A stretch of 64,000 nt of DNA, taken from the NCBI RefSeq assembly GCF_003028855.1, contig NZ_CP028324.1, positions 5,208,001 to 5,272,000 on the forward strand, given 5' to 3'. Each line of letters starts with the position of its first letter. Position 1 is the stretch's first letter. This DNA comes from Pseudoduganella armeniaca. GTDB lineage: Bacteria > Pseudomonadota > Gammaproteobacteria > Burkholderiales > Burkholderiaceae_D. The notes beneath the pieces are model-generated. The model saw nothing but the letters and a program-made list of their open reading frames with translations, was not told the DNA's origin and made no database searches. The position numbers and the translations under genes were made by a program. Positions 44,032 through 54,280 of this stretch are shown piece by piece.

Positions 44032-44745
44032 TTACCCTGCCAGCAGCGCCAGTTGCGCCTCGTCCAGGTAGCACCACTCGCCTTCCTGCAAGCCGAGGGA
44101 GTCGAGCTGCAGGCCGCCGATGGCGGAGCGATGCAAGGCGCTGCAATGATTGCCGGCCGCAGCCAGCATGCGCTTGACCTGGTGGTACTTGCCCTGCTCC
44201 AGCACGATTTCCAGTTGGTGCTCGCCCTTCTTTTCGCAGACGAGCGCGGCCAGCGGAGCGGGCTCGTCGTGCAGCTGCACACCGCCCAGCAGCTGGGCCA
44301 CCAGCGCCTCCGTGACGGGCTCGGCCGTCGTGGCCTGGTAGACCTTCGGCACGTGCCGCTTCGGCGACGATTGCGCATGGATGAACGGGCCGTCGTCGGA
44401 CATCAGCAGCAGGCCTGTCGTATCGTGGTCGAGCCGGCCGACCGGCTGTACTTCGCGCCACGTGAATTGCTCGGGGAGCAAGGTCAGCACGCCGGGGTGG
44501 TGGCTGGGCTTGCGCGAACATTCGAAGTTGGCGGGCTTGTACAGGGCAATGTAGACATGCTCGCGATAACGCCATTCTTCATCGAAAACGGTCAGCACCA
44601 AACTTTCCGTGTCGACGACGGTCTTATAGTTGTCCTGCACAACGCCGTTGACGGCGACCTCGCCGTCTTCGATCAGCGTGCGGCAGTATTTGCGCGTGCC
44701 GAAGCCTTGCGATTGCAGGATGCGGTCCAGGGATAATTTGCTCAT
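44032..44745 (-). CDS. rsuA: RsuA-family 16S rRNA pseudouridine synthase
   Basis: This enzyme isomerises a uridine in rRNA. The 237-residue product has an N-terminal S4 domain (SLDRILQSQGFGTRKYCRTL) and the catalytic Asp in GRLDHDTTGLLLMSDDGPFI, then KVYQATTAEPVT and GKYHQVKRMLAAAGNHCSAL. RsuA (position 516) is the likeliest member; an RluE/RluF-like role cannot be excluded. Confidence 0.85.
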   Translation of the reverse strand: MSKLSLDRILQSQGFGTRKYCRTLIEDGEVAVNGVVQDNYKTVVDTESLVLTVFDEEWRYREHVYIALYKPANFECSRKPSHHPGVLTLLPEQFTWREVQPVGRLDHDTTGLLLMSDDGPFIHAQSSPKRHVPKVYQATTAEPVTEALVAQLLGGVQLHDEPAPLAALVCEKKGEHQLEIVLEQGKYHQVKRMLAAAGNHCSALHRSAIGGLQLDSLGLQEGEWCYLDEAQLALLAG

Positions 44746-44789
44746 GGGCCGGCATTCTACCGGATTTGCGGCGAGTGCCTGCCCAGCAC

Positions 44790-44803
44790 TTGATGCATAT
44801 CAA
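44790..44803 (+). promoter_or_regulatory. Perfect FNR/ANR-type site
   Basis: TTGATGCATATCAA matches TTGAT-N4-ATCAA. On the + strand a TAGACT at 44825-44830 could be a -10, putting the site near -41, the usual place for activation by FNR-type regulators. It would drive transcription toward the small gene at 45179 or an RNA before it. On the other side it is 45 bp from the rsuA start. Confidence 0.5.
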
Positions 44804-45178
44804 GCTGCACGGGAGGCCTCTTGTTAGACTGAAATTGTCGTAGGAATTTACTGAACAGCTCGGCAGAATTCCTAGCCCAGCCATTGACCGCCTGGCAGCC
44901 GGCGACCGTGGCGCGGCAGAACCGCCCGTATGCTAGCCAACCCATTGCTTTGCGGCACGCGCCGCTGTCCAATACAACGGGACCAAGCAGCGAGCTGGGC
45001 TGGTCGGGCCTGCCGAGTAATGATCGCCTTTGCAACCGAACCGAATGCTCTTGATGAACAAGCCAACCATCTTTTCGGGCAGCACAACCAGCGCTGCCCT
45101 CGCCACGGCGCCGCTGCCACGCCGGGCGACCCGACACGCCCCCATAACGATCACTTGTCCGAACTGCAGGAGGATGCC

Positions 45179-45466
45179 ATGACCAATGAATCGCCCCGCG
45201 CGTCGCACGAGAAAACGATGCTGGCGACGCGCGTCGCCGTCGCACGCGGCGCCGCCGCCCAACTGACGACCAATGCCGCCCTCAACCGAATCAGGCTGCG
45301 CAGCCTGCGCACCTGGGAAAGCTGCACCGTCCCTGCGATGCCGCAAATGGGCTGGCTGGCCAGCTCGGAAGACGACCTGACGGCCTGGCTGAACGCCGGC
45401 GGTTTCGCCGGCGGTAATGAGCTGCCACCGTCCGGTGTGGGCTGCCCAACGAAAACAGCGGCCTAA
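45179..45466 (+). CDS. Small hypothetical protein
   Basis: A 95-residue product (MTNESPRASHEKTMLATRVA, VARGAAAQLTTNAALNRI, MPQMGWLASSEDDLTAWLNA). AGGAGG lies 5 bp before the ATG, a strong site. No family is recognised; the N-terminus is helical and the end Gly-rich. The frame is open further upstream, but no better start is seen. A terminator-like hairpin overlaps the stop. Confidence 0.6.
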   Translation: MTNESPRASHEKTMLATRVAVARGAAAQLTTNAALNRIRLRSLRTWESCTVPAMPQMGWLASSEDDLTAWLNAGGFAGGNELPPSGVGCPTKTAA

Positions 45467-45476
45467 GCCGCCGTTT
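45449..45476 (+). terminator. Terminator-like hairpin after the 95-residue gene
   Basis: GAAAAC, a base, GCGGC, loop CTAA, GCCGC, a base, GTTTTC forms an ~11-bp interrupted stem, with the T-run inside the right arm. It starts inside the last codons of the gene. Confidence 0.6.
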
Positions 45477-45793
45477 TCTTGCCCCATCACAGGACATGAA
45501 CGAGGAATCAAATTCTCTCTGATCCGCATCATCGATGCGGCTGGTAGTTCAGCTTCAGCATGGTCCGTACAGGTCGGGCAGCATGTCCACGAGGTCGTCC
45601 GTATTACCTTGAAACCTGGGCGACTCATGAATCCCTGCCTGCACCGCTGCGGCCAGATGCTCCGCTGCTAACTCGGATGGACAGACTGATAGGCTCTCCC
45701 TTGAAATGAACTACACGCTAACTATAGTCCAAGCGCGAGATTTATCAAGTGGAGCGCAGCAAATCCGCAAGAATCCGTCTCATCGCCTCATTT
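45477..45793. other. Non-coding gap between the small gene and sppA
   Basis: In ~320 bp I see an inverted CCGCATCATCGATGCGG (45525-45541) and otherwise no ORF with coding character, no RNA gene and no promoter I can defend. Confidence 0.4.
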
Positions 45794-46801
45794 TTACTTG
45801 ACGGAAATGCGGGCCGCCTCGCCGACGGCCGCCTTGAAGGCACCGCTGCCCACGGCCGCCCCGAATTTCTTCAGCACCCGCTCCGGCAGTCCTTCGTGCT
45901 GGGTGTAGTCGATGATGTCCTCGGCCTTGACGACGTCGCGCGCCACGCTGTCCACGCTGCCAAGGTCGTCCGCCAGGCCCATCTTGATGGCGCGCGTGCC
46001 CGTCCAGAACAGGCCGGAGAACATTTCCGGTGTTTCATGCAGGCGCTTGCCGCGACCGGCCCGCACCACGTCGATGAACTGCTCGTGGATTTCGTTCAAC
46101 ATTTCCTGGGCATGTTCCTTGTGCTTGGGCGACTGCGGACTGAACGGGTCCATGAAGCCCTTGTTCTCGCCTGCCGTCAGCAGGCGGCGCTCGACGCCCA
46201 GCTTGTCCATCGCGCCGGTGAACCCGAAGCCGTCCATCAGCACGCCGATGGAACCGATGATGCTGGCCTTGTTGACGTAGATGCGGTCGGCGGAGGCGGC
46301 AATGTAGTAGCCGCCGGATGCGCAGATCTCGTCCACGACGGCGTACAGGGGCTTGTCCGGATAGCCCTTGCGCAGGCGCTGGATCTCGTCCACGATCATG
46401 CCGGCCTGGACGGGGCTGCCGCCCGGGCTGTTGATGTGCAGCACCACGGCGACGGAGCTGTCGTCGGCGAACGCCTTGTTCAGCGCCGGGATGACGACGG
46501 CGGCGGCGCCGCTGCCCTCCGCTTCGATATTGCCCTCGATCTCGATCAGCGCCGTGTGACGGCCGATTTCCGCGTCCCCGCCCAGGATGCTCAGGTTGAA
46601 ATAGCTGGCAATGCCCAGGAAGACCAGCAGCAGCAGGAAAATCTTGAAAAAGATGCTCCAGCGACGATTCGCGCGCTGTTCCTTGATCGTTGCGAAGACC
46701 AGCTTTTCCAGCACTTCGCGTTCCCAGTTGATCGGCAGCTGGCCGGGACCGGGCGATGCAGGCGGTTGCGAGGGAGGCGTCGGGGAAATATTGTCGCTCA
46801 T
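45794..46801 (-). CDS. SppA-type S49 membrane peptidase
   Basis: S49 peptidases digest cleaved signal peptides and some membrane proteins. The 335-residue product has one N-terminal membrane helix (IFFKIFLLLLVFLGIASYF), the nucleophile Ser in VDEICASGGYYIAASADRIY, and the region with the general-base Lys (SIGVLMDGFGFTGAMDKLGV). This is the short, single-domain form. It is the last gene of rluC-HAD-Rieske-sppA, a common Burkholderiales order. Confidence 0.92.
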   Translation of the reverse strand: MSDNISPTPPSQPPASPGPGQLPINWEREVLEKLVFATIKEQRANRRWSIFFKIFLLLLVFLGIASYFNLSILGGDAEIGRHTALIEIEGNIEAEGSGAAAVVIPALNKAFADDSSVAVVLHINSPGGSPVQAGMIVDEIQRLRKGYPDKPLYAVVDEICASGGYYIAASADRIYVNKASIIGSIGVLMDGFGFTGAMDKLGVERRLLTAGENKGFMDPFSPQSPKHKEHAQEMLNEIHEQFIDVVRAGRGKRLHETPEMFSGLFWTGTRAIKMGLADDLGSVDSVARDVVKAEDIIDYTQHEGLPERVLKKFGAAVGSGAFKAAVGEAARISVK

Positions 46802-46854
46802 GGAAACTCGTGGATAATCGAATAACGTCAGCGAATCGCGTCAGCGGCGTGCCG

Positions 46855-47223
46855 TCACGCGCGCGCCGGCCGTACGAATTCGTCCGGCTGCCAGTACAGA
46901 GCCTCGTCGCGCTCCGTCACGCCGATGGGGCGCAGCCTGCCGCCACGGCAGGGGCCGCCAGCGCACTGGCCCGTGCTGGGGATGTAGACGGCACCATGGG
47001 TGCTGCACATCAGGTACATCTTGCTGGATTCGAAAAACTCGCCCGGCGCCCAGTCCAGTTCGATGGGCACGTGGGCGCAACGGTTCAGGTAGGCATACAC
47101 CTTGCCGCCATGGCGGATGACGAAGGCGGTGGCGTCCTCGCCGCCCGCCGTGACGGGAAAACGCACGCCCATGCCACCGTCGACGACGGCATCGGCCGCG
47201 CAGATCAGGATCTCTTCGCTCAC
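46855..47223 (-). CDS. Rieske [2Fe-2S] protein
   Basis: The 122-residue soluble product has the Rieske ligand set: CAH in YLNRCAHVPIELDW, then CSTHG in LMCSTHGAVYIPSTGQCAGG (C-x-H...C-x2-H). It resembles small Rieske ferredoxins of the NirD/BphA3 fold; the electron partner is unknown. It is 15 bp after the HAD gene and 53 bp before sppA. Confidence 0.9.
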   Translation of the reverse strand: MSEEILICAADAVVDGGMGVRFPVTAGGEDATAFVIRHGGKVYAYLNRCAHVPIELDWAPGEFFESSKMYLMCSTHGAVYIPSTGQCAGGPCRGGRLRPIGVTERDEALYWQPDEFVRPARA

Positions 47224-47238
47224 GCTGTCAGGCCCTCA

Positions 47239-47901
47239 TCATGCATGTTCGCCCAGCCAGCGGTGCAGCTCGGGCACGTCTTTCGCCGAGAACAGCGGGC
47301 CGCAGGCCGCCAGTTGGTCCACCGGATGAGCACCGTACTCGACGGCGATGCCCGCCGCGCCGGCGTTCTGCGCCATCATCAGGTCGTGCGTGGTGTCGCC
47401 GATCATCACGGTGCGCTTCAAGTCCTGACCCAGCTCGCGTGTCAATTCCTGCAGCATCGCCGGATGCGGCTTGGAAAACGTTTCGTCGGCACATCGGGTA
47501 GCGTCGAACGTGGCCAGCAGCCCGGCCGCGTTCAGCGCACGGTTCAGGCCGACGCGGCTCTTGCCGGTCGCCACCGCCAGGAAGTAGCCCAGCTGCGACA
47601 GGTCCTGCAGCATTTCCGGGACGCCATCGAACAACGTCAGCTCGTGGTCCTTGGTCAGGTAGTGATAACGGTAGCGCTCGACCATGCGCGGATGGTATTT
47701 CGGGTCCACCTCCGGCCCGAGGACGACCTGCATCGCCTCGGCCAGGCCCAGGCCGATGACGTGCGCGGCAGCCTCGCGGCTGGGAATGGGCAGGCCGAGG
47801 TCGCGCGCCGCCGCCTGGATCGACTTGACGATCGTGGCGGTGCTGTCCATCAAGGTGCCATCCCAATCGAACACGATCAGGTCAAATTGCTTTCTTGCCA
47901 T
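47239..47901 (-). CDS. HAD-family phosphatase, phosphoglycolate-phosphatase-like
   Basis: The 220-residue product has HAD motif I FDWDGTLMDSTA, motif II VATGKSR, the Lys in SKPHPAMLQELT and motif III IGDTTHDLMMAQNAG, plus a helical cap domain between. Gph-like enzymes remove 2-phosphoglycolate, but HAD specificity cannot be read safely. It follows rluC by 76 bp, the usual pairing in this order. Confidence 0.9.
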   Translation of the reverse strand: MARKQFDLIVFDWDGTLMDSTATIVKSIQAAARDLGLPIPSREAAAHVIGLGLAEAMQVVLGPEVDPKYHPRMVERYRYHYLTKDHELTLFDGVPEMLQDLSQLGYFLAVATGKSRVGLNRALNAAGLLATFDATRCADETFSKPHPAMLQELTRELGQDLKRTVMIGDTTHDLMMAQNAGAAGIAVEYGAHPVDQLAACGPLFSAKDVPELHRWLGEHA

Positions 47902-47977
47902 GTAATCCGGCCGGGCCGGCTCCTGTAGAGATCGGGGCGCGGGCCCCGGTGAATTTGTTGCCTTGCTGAGTTGCTGC

Positions 47978-49009
47978 TCAGCTGCGCGGTTGCCCCAAGC
48001 TTACCAAGAATTTTTCGCATTCGGGCGCGAGGGGTGCGTTGAGGGTCATGATTTTGCCCGTCTCCGGGTGCTTGAACGTGATCTGGTGCGCGTGCAGGAA
48101 CATGCGCTTGAGCGCACCACGCGTGCCGTCACTTTTCTGTAATGCCTTGTTGAGCGCGAAATCGCCGTATTTGTCGTCACCTGCGATGGGAAAGCCCGAC
48201 GATGCGAGGTGAACCCGGATCTGGTGCGTACGCCCTGTCTTCAGCTCCGCTTCCAGCAGGGCGAAGTTGTCATATTTGCGTAACAACGTGAAGACCGTAT
48301 GCGACGGCATGCCGTCGGCCTGCACGGCCACGCGGCGCTCGCCATCGGCCGTGGTGTATTTGTGCAGCGGCAGCTTGACGTGCTGGCGCTGGTTCTTCCA
48401 GTCGCCCACGGCCAGCGCCAGGTAGCGCTTGTCCGTGACGCCGTCGCGCATCTGCTCGTGCAACGAGGTCAGGGCCGAGCGCTTCTTGGCCAGCAGCAAC
48501 AAACCCGACGTTTCGCGGTCCAGCCGATGCACCAGTTCCAGGAATTTCGCATCCGGCCGGGAGGCACGCAGTTGCTCGATGACGCCGAACGACACCCCCG
48601 AGCCGCCATGCACGGCCACGCCGGCCGGCTTGTCGACGACCAGCATGTGGGCATCCTCGAACACGATCGGGAACTCGGCCGCGGGAACGTTGCTCTCGGC
48701 CTTCTCCGCCACCCGCACCGGTGGAATGCGCACGACGTCGCCCGCCACCAGCCGGTACAGCTGGTCGATGCGGCCCTTGTTGACCCGCACCTCGCCCGAA
48801 CGCAGGATGCGGTAGATGTGGCTTTTCGGTACACCTTTGCAAACACGCAACAGGTAGTTATCTATCCGCTGACCGGCCTCTTCTTCGCCGATCGTGACGA
48901 ATTGCGCTTGCGGCAGGACTGTGTTGGGGGAAGTCGCGGTGGGTTTTCCACTGGCCCTGACGGGGCCGTTTTGCGTTGGCTTCCCAGAAAATCTCTCTAA
49001 GTCCTTCAT
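47978..49009 (-). CDS. rluC: 23S rRNA pseudouridine synthase RluC
   Basis: RluC modifies 23S rRNA (positions 955/2504/2580 in E. coli). The 343-residue product has an S4 domain (EEAGQRIDNYLLRVCKGVPK, IYRILRSGEVRVNKGRI), the catalytic Asp in ELVHRLDRETSGLLLLAKKR and TGRTHQIRVHLASSGFPIAG. A ~35-residue polar N-terminal extension is present. It is divergent from rne, as in many beta- and gammaproteobacteria. Confidence 0.94.
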   Translation of the reverse strand: MKDLERFSGKPTQNGPVRASGKPTATSPNTVLPQAQFVTIGEEEAGQRIDNYLLRVCKGVPKSHIYRILRSGEVRVNKGRIDQLYRLVAGDVVRIPPVRVAEKAESNVPAAEFPIVFEDAHMLVVDKPAGVAVHGGSGVSFGVIEQLRASRPDAKFLELVHRLDRETSGLLLLAKKRSALTSLHEQMRDGVTDKRYLALAVGDWKNQRQHVKLPLHKYTTADGERRVAVQADGMPSHTVFTLLRKYDNFALLEAELKTGRTHQIRVHLASSGFPIAGDDKYGDFALNKALQKSDGTRGALKRMFLHAHQITFKHPETGKIMTLNAPLAPECEKFLVSLGQPRS

Positions 49010-49711
49010 TTTGAATATATAATCGTTTTGCCGTAGCGAAGCTGTACTCGAAGTAGTACTTCAAGCTGCTGCAGTGTAAGAAGAAAACCACAATTCTACA
49101 CAGGGGCGCATCCGCTGGCCTCGCCTGATTGCAAATTCAGCGGAAATAAATGTATACGCACATTCGGGCGCGGGTCAGGGTTACGACCTCTGTCGTCATC
49201 GGATTATGGCGGCCTGAAAAGCCAGCCGCGCGTTGCATTTGCCGCCCGCGAGGCCTGCCTTACCGTCGTACGGCTGTGTTTCGCGGCGTCAACTGCCTGC
49301 GATCGCGACGGTATTGGACGGCTGCCTCATGCGCCCGGATGCTGGATTAGATTGGCTGGAATTTAGGATAAGTCCGGCGAGCAAGCACTACAGTCGTTGC
49401 TCGCTGGTTGATGGAACCGATAACGCTGCCGTTTCGCCAGGCGCCATACAAGATGTCCTGGCTCGACGATTTGCGCACGCCCGCATGCTCCCGTCCCGAC
49501 GCGCTCGGTATGACAGGATGAGTTGCAGGTGGTGCGAACTCGGCAGGACGATCGGCACCATGCGCCCTGCTGCGGCAGCCGCGCCACCGCGCGCTGCCGC
49601 ACGACGAGGCATTTCTCCACGGCCTCCTTAATTCTCGCGTATATCCTTGTATGGTTGCCGTTTCCACGGAAGCGGCATTACATGGCCCAAGGGTCGCGGA
49701 GTCAAATAAAA
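49010..49711. other. Divergent rluC-rne regulatory region and likely rne leader
   Basis: About 700 bp without a convincing gene. Short ORFs on both strands have no coding look. In E. coli, rne has a long structured leader through which RNase E limits its own mRNA; the same could hold here, since there is room for a leader of several hundred bases and GC-rich inverted stretches around 49200-49300. No specific site is claimed. Confidence 0.45.
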
Positions 49712-52700
49712 ATGAAACGCATGTTGTTCAACGCCACGCAGCAGGAAGAGCTGCGCGTGGCAATTGTCGATGGTCAGAAACTGATCGATATCGACATCGA
49801 AACCGCCGGACGCGAGCAGCGCAAGTCCAATATCTACAAAGGCGTCATCACCCGCATCGAACCGTCGCTGGAAGCCTGCTTCGTCAGCTACGGCGAAGAC
49901 CGCCACGGTTTCCTCCCATTTAAAGAAGTTGCCCGCAGTTATTTCCGCGAAGGCGTCGACGTCCGCAATGCCACCGTCAAGGAAGCGCTGCGCGAAGGCC
50001 AGGAAATCATGGTCCAGGTCGAGAAGGAAGAGCGCGGCAACAAGGGCGCCGCCCTGACCTCGTTCATCTCGCTGGCCGGCCGCTACCTGGTTTTGATGCC
50101 GAACAACCCGCGCGGCGGCGGCGTGTCGCGCCGCGTCGAAGGCGAGGAACGCCAGGAACTGCGCGAGACGATGGACAAGCTGGACCTGCCGCAAGGCATG
50201 TCCGTGATCGCCCGCACCGCCGGCATCGGCCGCACGGTCGAGGAACTGCAGTGGGACTTGAATTACCTGATGCAACTGTGGCGCGCGATCGAAGGCGCCT
50301 CCAAGGGTGCCTCGGGCGCCTTCCTGATCTACCAGGAAAGCTCGCTCGTCATCCGCGCCATCCGCGACTATTTCCAGCCTGACATCGGCGAGATCCTGAT
50401 CGACACCGACGAGATCTACGAACAGGCGCACCAGTTCATGAGCCACGTGATGCCCGACATGGTGCATCGCGTCAAGCGCTACAGCGACGACGTGCCGTTG
50501 TTCTCACGCTTCCAGATCGAACACCAGATCGAGACGGCCTACAGCCGCACGGTGCCGCTGCCATCGGGCGGCGCCATCGTCATCGACCACACCGAAGCGC
50601 TGGTCTCGGTGGACGTCAACTCGGCCCGTGCCACGCGCGGCTCCGACATCGAGACGACCGCCTTCCACACCAACTGCGAGGCGGCCGAGGAAGTGGCCCG
50701 CCAGTTGCGCCTGCGCGACCTGGGCGGCCTGATCGTGATCGACTTCATCGACATGGAAGTGGCCAAGAACCAGCGCGAGGTGGAACAGCGCCTGAAGGAC
50801 GCGCTGCACCACGACCGTGCCCGCGTGCAGATGGGCAAGATTTCCCGCTTCGGCCTGATGGAACTGTCGCGCCAGCGCCTGCGCCCTTCCCTGTCGGAAG
50901 GCTCGCACGTGACGTGCCCGCGCTGCTCCGGCACCGGCCACATCCGCGATACCGAATCGTCCGCCCTGCAGGTGCTGCGCATCATCCAGGAAGAGGCGAT
51001 GAAGGAAAACAGCGCCGCCATCCACGTGCAGGTGCCGGTCGACGTGGCCGCCTTCCTGCTGAACGAGAAGCGTGGCGAGGTGCTGAAGATCGAAAACCGC
51101 CACCGCATCACCGTGATCCTGGTGCCGAACAAGCACCTGGACACGCCGCACTACAAGCTCGAGCGCATCAAGCACGACGACCCGCGCCTGGAAGACACGG
51201 CCGCCAGCTACACGATGGCCGAGCAGGCCGAGACCGACATGGCCTTCGCCAAGCGCCAGAAGGAAGAAGCCAAGCCGCGCCAGGAAGCCGTCGTCAAGAC
51301 GATCACGCCGAGCCAGCCGGCCCCGATGGTGGACCGCAAGCCGGCCGAGCCGGTCGCGCCGGTGGCGCCGCCACCCGCGCCGGTCGTCGCGCCGCCGGCC
51401 GAGCAGGGCTTCTTTGCCAAGCTGGTGTCGTTCTTCACTGGCAAGCAGCCGGAACCGGTGGCACCGCCCGCCCCGGCCATCGTCACCAAGCCGGCGGTGC
51501 CTGCCGCCGACCGTACCGACAAGAATGCCCGTGGCCCGCGTGCCCGTGGCCGTAACGGCAAGGGTCCGCGCGAGGAACGCGAACCGGGCAGCCGCGAGGA
51601 AGGCGTCAAGCCGGCTACCGCCGAGGGCCGTCCAGCCCGTCCGCCGCGTCCGCCACGCGAACCGCGTGAAGTGCGCGAACCGCGCGAGCCGCGCGAGGCC
51701 GTCGAGGGCCAGGCCGCGCCGGCCGTTCGGGCCGAGCGTGCGGAACGTGCCGAGCGTCCGGAACGCGCCGAGCGCCCCGAGCGTGCGCCGCGTCCACCGC
51801 GCGAGCCACGTGAGCCGCGCGAACCGAAAGCCCAGCCGGCTGAAGCGAAAGCCGAGGAACTGGCCCTGGCCGCTGCCGGCGTCGGCCCTGTCGGTACCGG
51901 CAGCGCCCCGGCTGGCGATACGCCCAGCCTGGTGAAATCGGCCGGCACCGCCAACGCGGGTCCGGAAGGTGAAGAGTTCGAAGCGGGCGAAGGCGGCGAC
52001 GAGCCGCGCCGCCGCCGCCGTCGTGGCGGCCGCAACCGCAACCGCCGCGAGCGCGAAGGCGCCGAGGGTGTCGAGGGCATCGAAGGCGAAACCGCATTTG
52101 CCGCCGAGGGCGAAGGCGCCGACAAGGCGTCCGTCGAGTCCGTGGTCGTGACCGAAAACGCCGCGGCGAGCGCACCCGTGGTCGCGACGGCAGCGCCGGC
52201 CGAACCCGCCGTCGCCGCTCCCGCTGCCGAGCCTGTTGTACAGACGGTGCCGCAGCCGGTCCAGCAAGAGGCCAAGCCTGAGCAGGCGCCAGCCCTGGCC
52301 CAGGCGGCCGACGAAGTCGTCGTGACGCCGGTCGCACCAGCGGTGCCGACGCCGGTGGCGGCGGAAAGCGCTGCACCGGTCGAGGCTGCCCCGGCAGTCG
52401 AACCGGCCGAAGCGGAAATCGTCGAGGCACCGGCCGCCGAGCCGCTGCCGCCAGTGGTCGAGACGACCCCCGCGCCAGCCCCGGCAACGACGACGCCTGC
52501 GCCGGTCGAGGCCGCTCCGGTCGCCGCCGAGGCACCTGTCGCGACGCCGGTCGAGCCGAAGGTCGAGGTACCCGCCGTGGCCGAGGCCAAGGCCGAGGCC
52601 GAAGTGTCGGCACCTGCGCCGATCCCCGTGCAGGCACCGGCACCGGCGCCCGCTGCGGTCGCGGCGCCGGCCCCCGCGGCCGACCTGGACGCCCTGCTGG

Positions 52701-52861
52701 CCTCGGCCGGCCTGACGATGGCGTCGACCGACCCGGCCAAGCTGCGCGCCGCGCAGGAAGCGGCCGCCCAGGAAGCGCCACCGGCACCGGCACGGCGCCA
52801 GCGCAAGCCGGCCCCCGTCATCGCCGACGAGCCGCTGGTGCAAGTGTCGACCCGGCAATGA
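49712..52861 (+). CDS. rne: Ribonuclease E
   Basis: RNase E is the main endonuclease of mRNA decay and rRNA/tRNA processing. From MKRMLFNATQQEELRVAIVD the protein has 1,049 residues: S1 domain (NIYKGVITRIEPSLEACFVS), sensor and DNase-like domain with catalytic Asp in IVIDHTEALVSVDVNSARAT and GLIVIDFIDMEV, and the Zn-link CPRCSGTGHIR. The C-terminal ~520 residues are low-complexity: Arg/Pro/Glu blocks (REPREVREPREPRE), an Arg-rich patch (RRRRRRGGRNRNRRER), and a long Pro/Ala/Val/Glu tail that probably scaffolds a degradosome. Confidence 0.96.
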   Translation: MKRMLFNATQQEELRVAIVDGQKLIDIDIETAGREQRKSNIYKGVITRIEPSLEACFVSYGEDRHGFLPFKEVARSYFREGVDVRNATVKEALREGQEIMVQVEKEERGNKGAALTSFISLAGRYLVLMPNNPRGGGVSRRVEGEERQELRETMDKLDLPQGMSVIARTAGIGRTVEELQWDLNYLMQLWRAIEGASKGASGAFLIYQESSLVIRAIRDYFQPDIGEILIDTDEIYEQAHQFMSHVMPDMVHRVKRYSDDVPLFSRFQIEHQIETAYSRTVPLPSGGAIVIDHTEALVSVDVNSARATRGSDIETTAFHTNCEAAEEVARQLRLRDLGGLIVIDFIDMEVAKNQREVEQRLKDALHHDRARVQMGKISRFGLMELSRQRLRPSLSEGSHVTCPRCSGTGHIRDTESSALQVLRIIQEEAMKENSAAIHVQVPVDVAAFLLNEKRGEVLKIENRHRITVILVPNKHLDTPHYKLERIKHDDPRLEDTAASYTMAEQAETDMAFAKRQKEEAKPRQEAVVKTITPSQPAPMVDRKPAEPVAPVAPPPAPVVAPPAEQGFFAKLVSFFTGKQPEPVAPPAPAIVTKPAVPAADRTDKNARGPRARGRNGKGPREEREPGSREEGVKPATAEGRPARPPRPPREPREVREPREPREAVEGQAAPAVRAERAERAERPERAERPERAPRPPREPREPREPKAQPAEAKAEELALAAAGVGPVGTGSAPAGDTPSLVKSAGTANAGPEGEEFEAGEGGDEPRRRRRRGGRNRNRREREGAEGVEGIEGETAFAAEGEGADKASVESVVVTENAAASAPVVATAAPAEPAVAAPAAEPVVQTVPQPVQQEAKPEQAPALAQAADEVVVTPVAPAVPTPVAAESAAPVEAAPAVEPAEAEIVEAPAAEPLPPVVETTPAPAPATTTPAPVEAAPVAAEAPVATPVEPKVEVPAVAEAKAEAEVSAPAPIPVQAPAPAPAAVAAPAPAADLDALLASAGLTMASTDPAKLRAAQEAAAQEAPPAPARRQRKPAPVIADEPLVQVSTRQ

Positions 52862-52880
52862 TGTACTGATGCCGTAAAAC

Positions 52881-52910
52881 AAAAGGGAAGCCTCGTGCTT
52901 CCCTTTTTTT
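52881..52910 (+). terminator. Rho-independent terminator of rne
   Basis: AAAAGGGAAGC, loop CTCGT, GCTTCCCTTTTTTT makes an 11-bp stem with a U-tract, 20 bp after the rne stop. The chromate transporter begins 10 bp later. Confidence 0.92.
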
Positions 52911-52919
52911 CGCCTGCTT

Positions 52920-54260
<1,341 letters not shown>

Positions 54261-54280
54261 TGAAAGTAGTAACTGAGGCA

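Noticed and set aside
45540..45650. Remnant of a coding region on the minus strand (DDLVDMLPDLYGPC)
   Set aside because: The stretch is short, has no start and I cannot tie it to a family.
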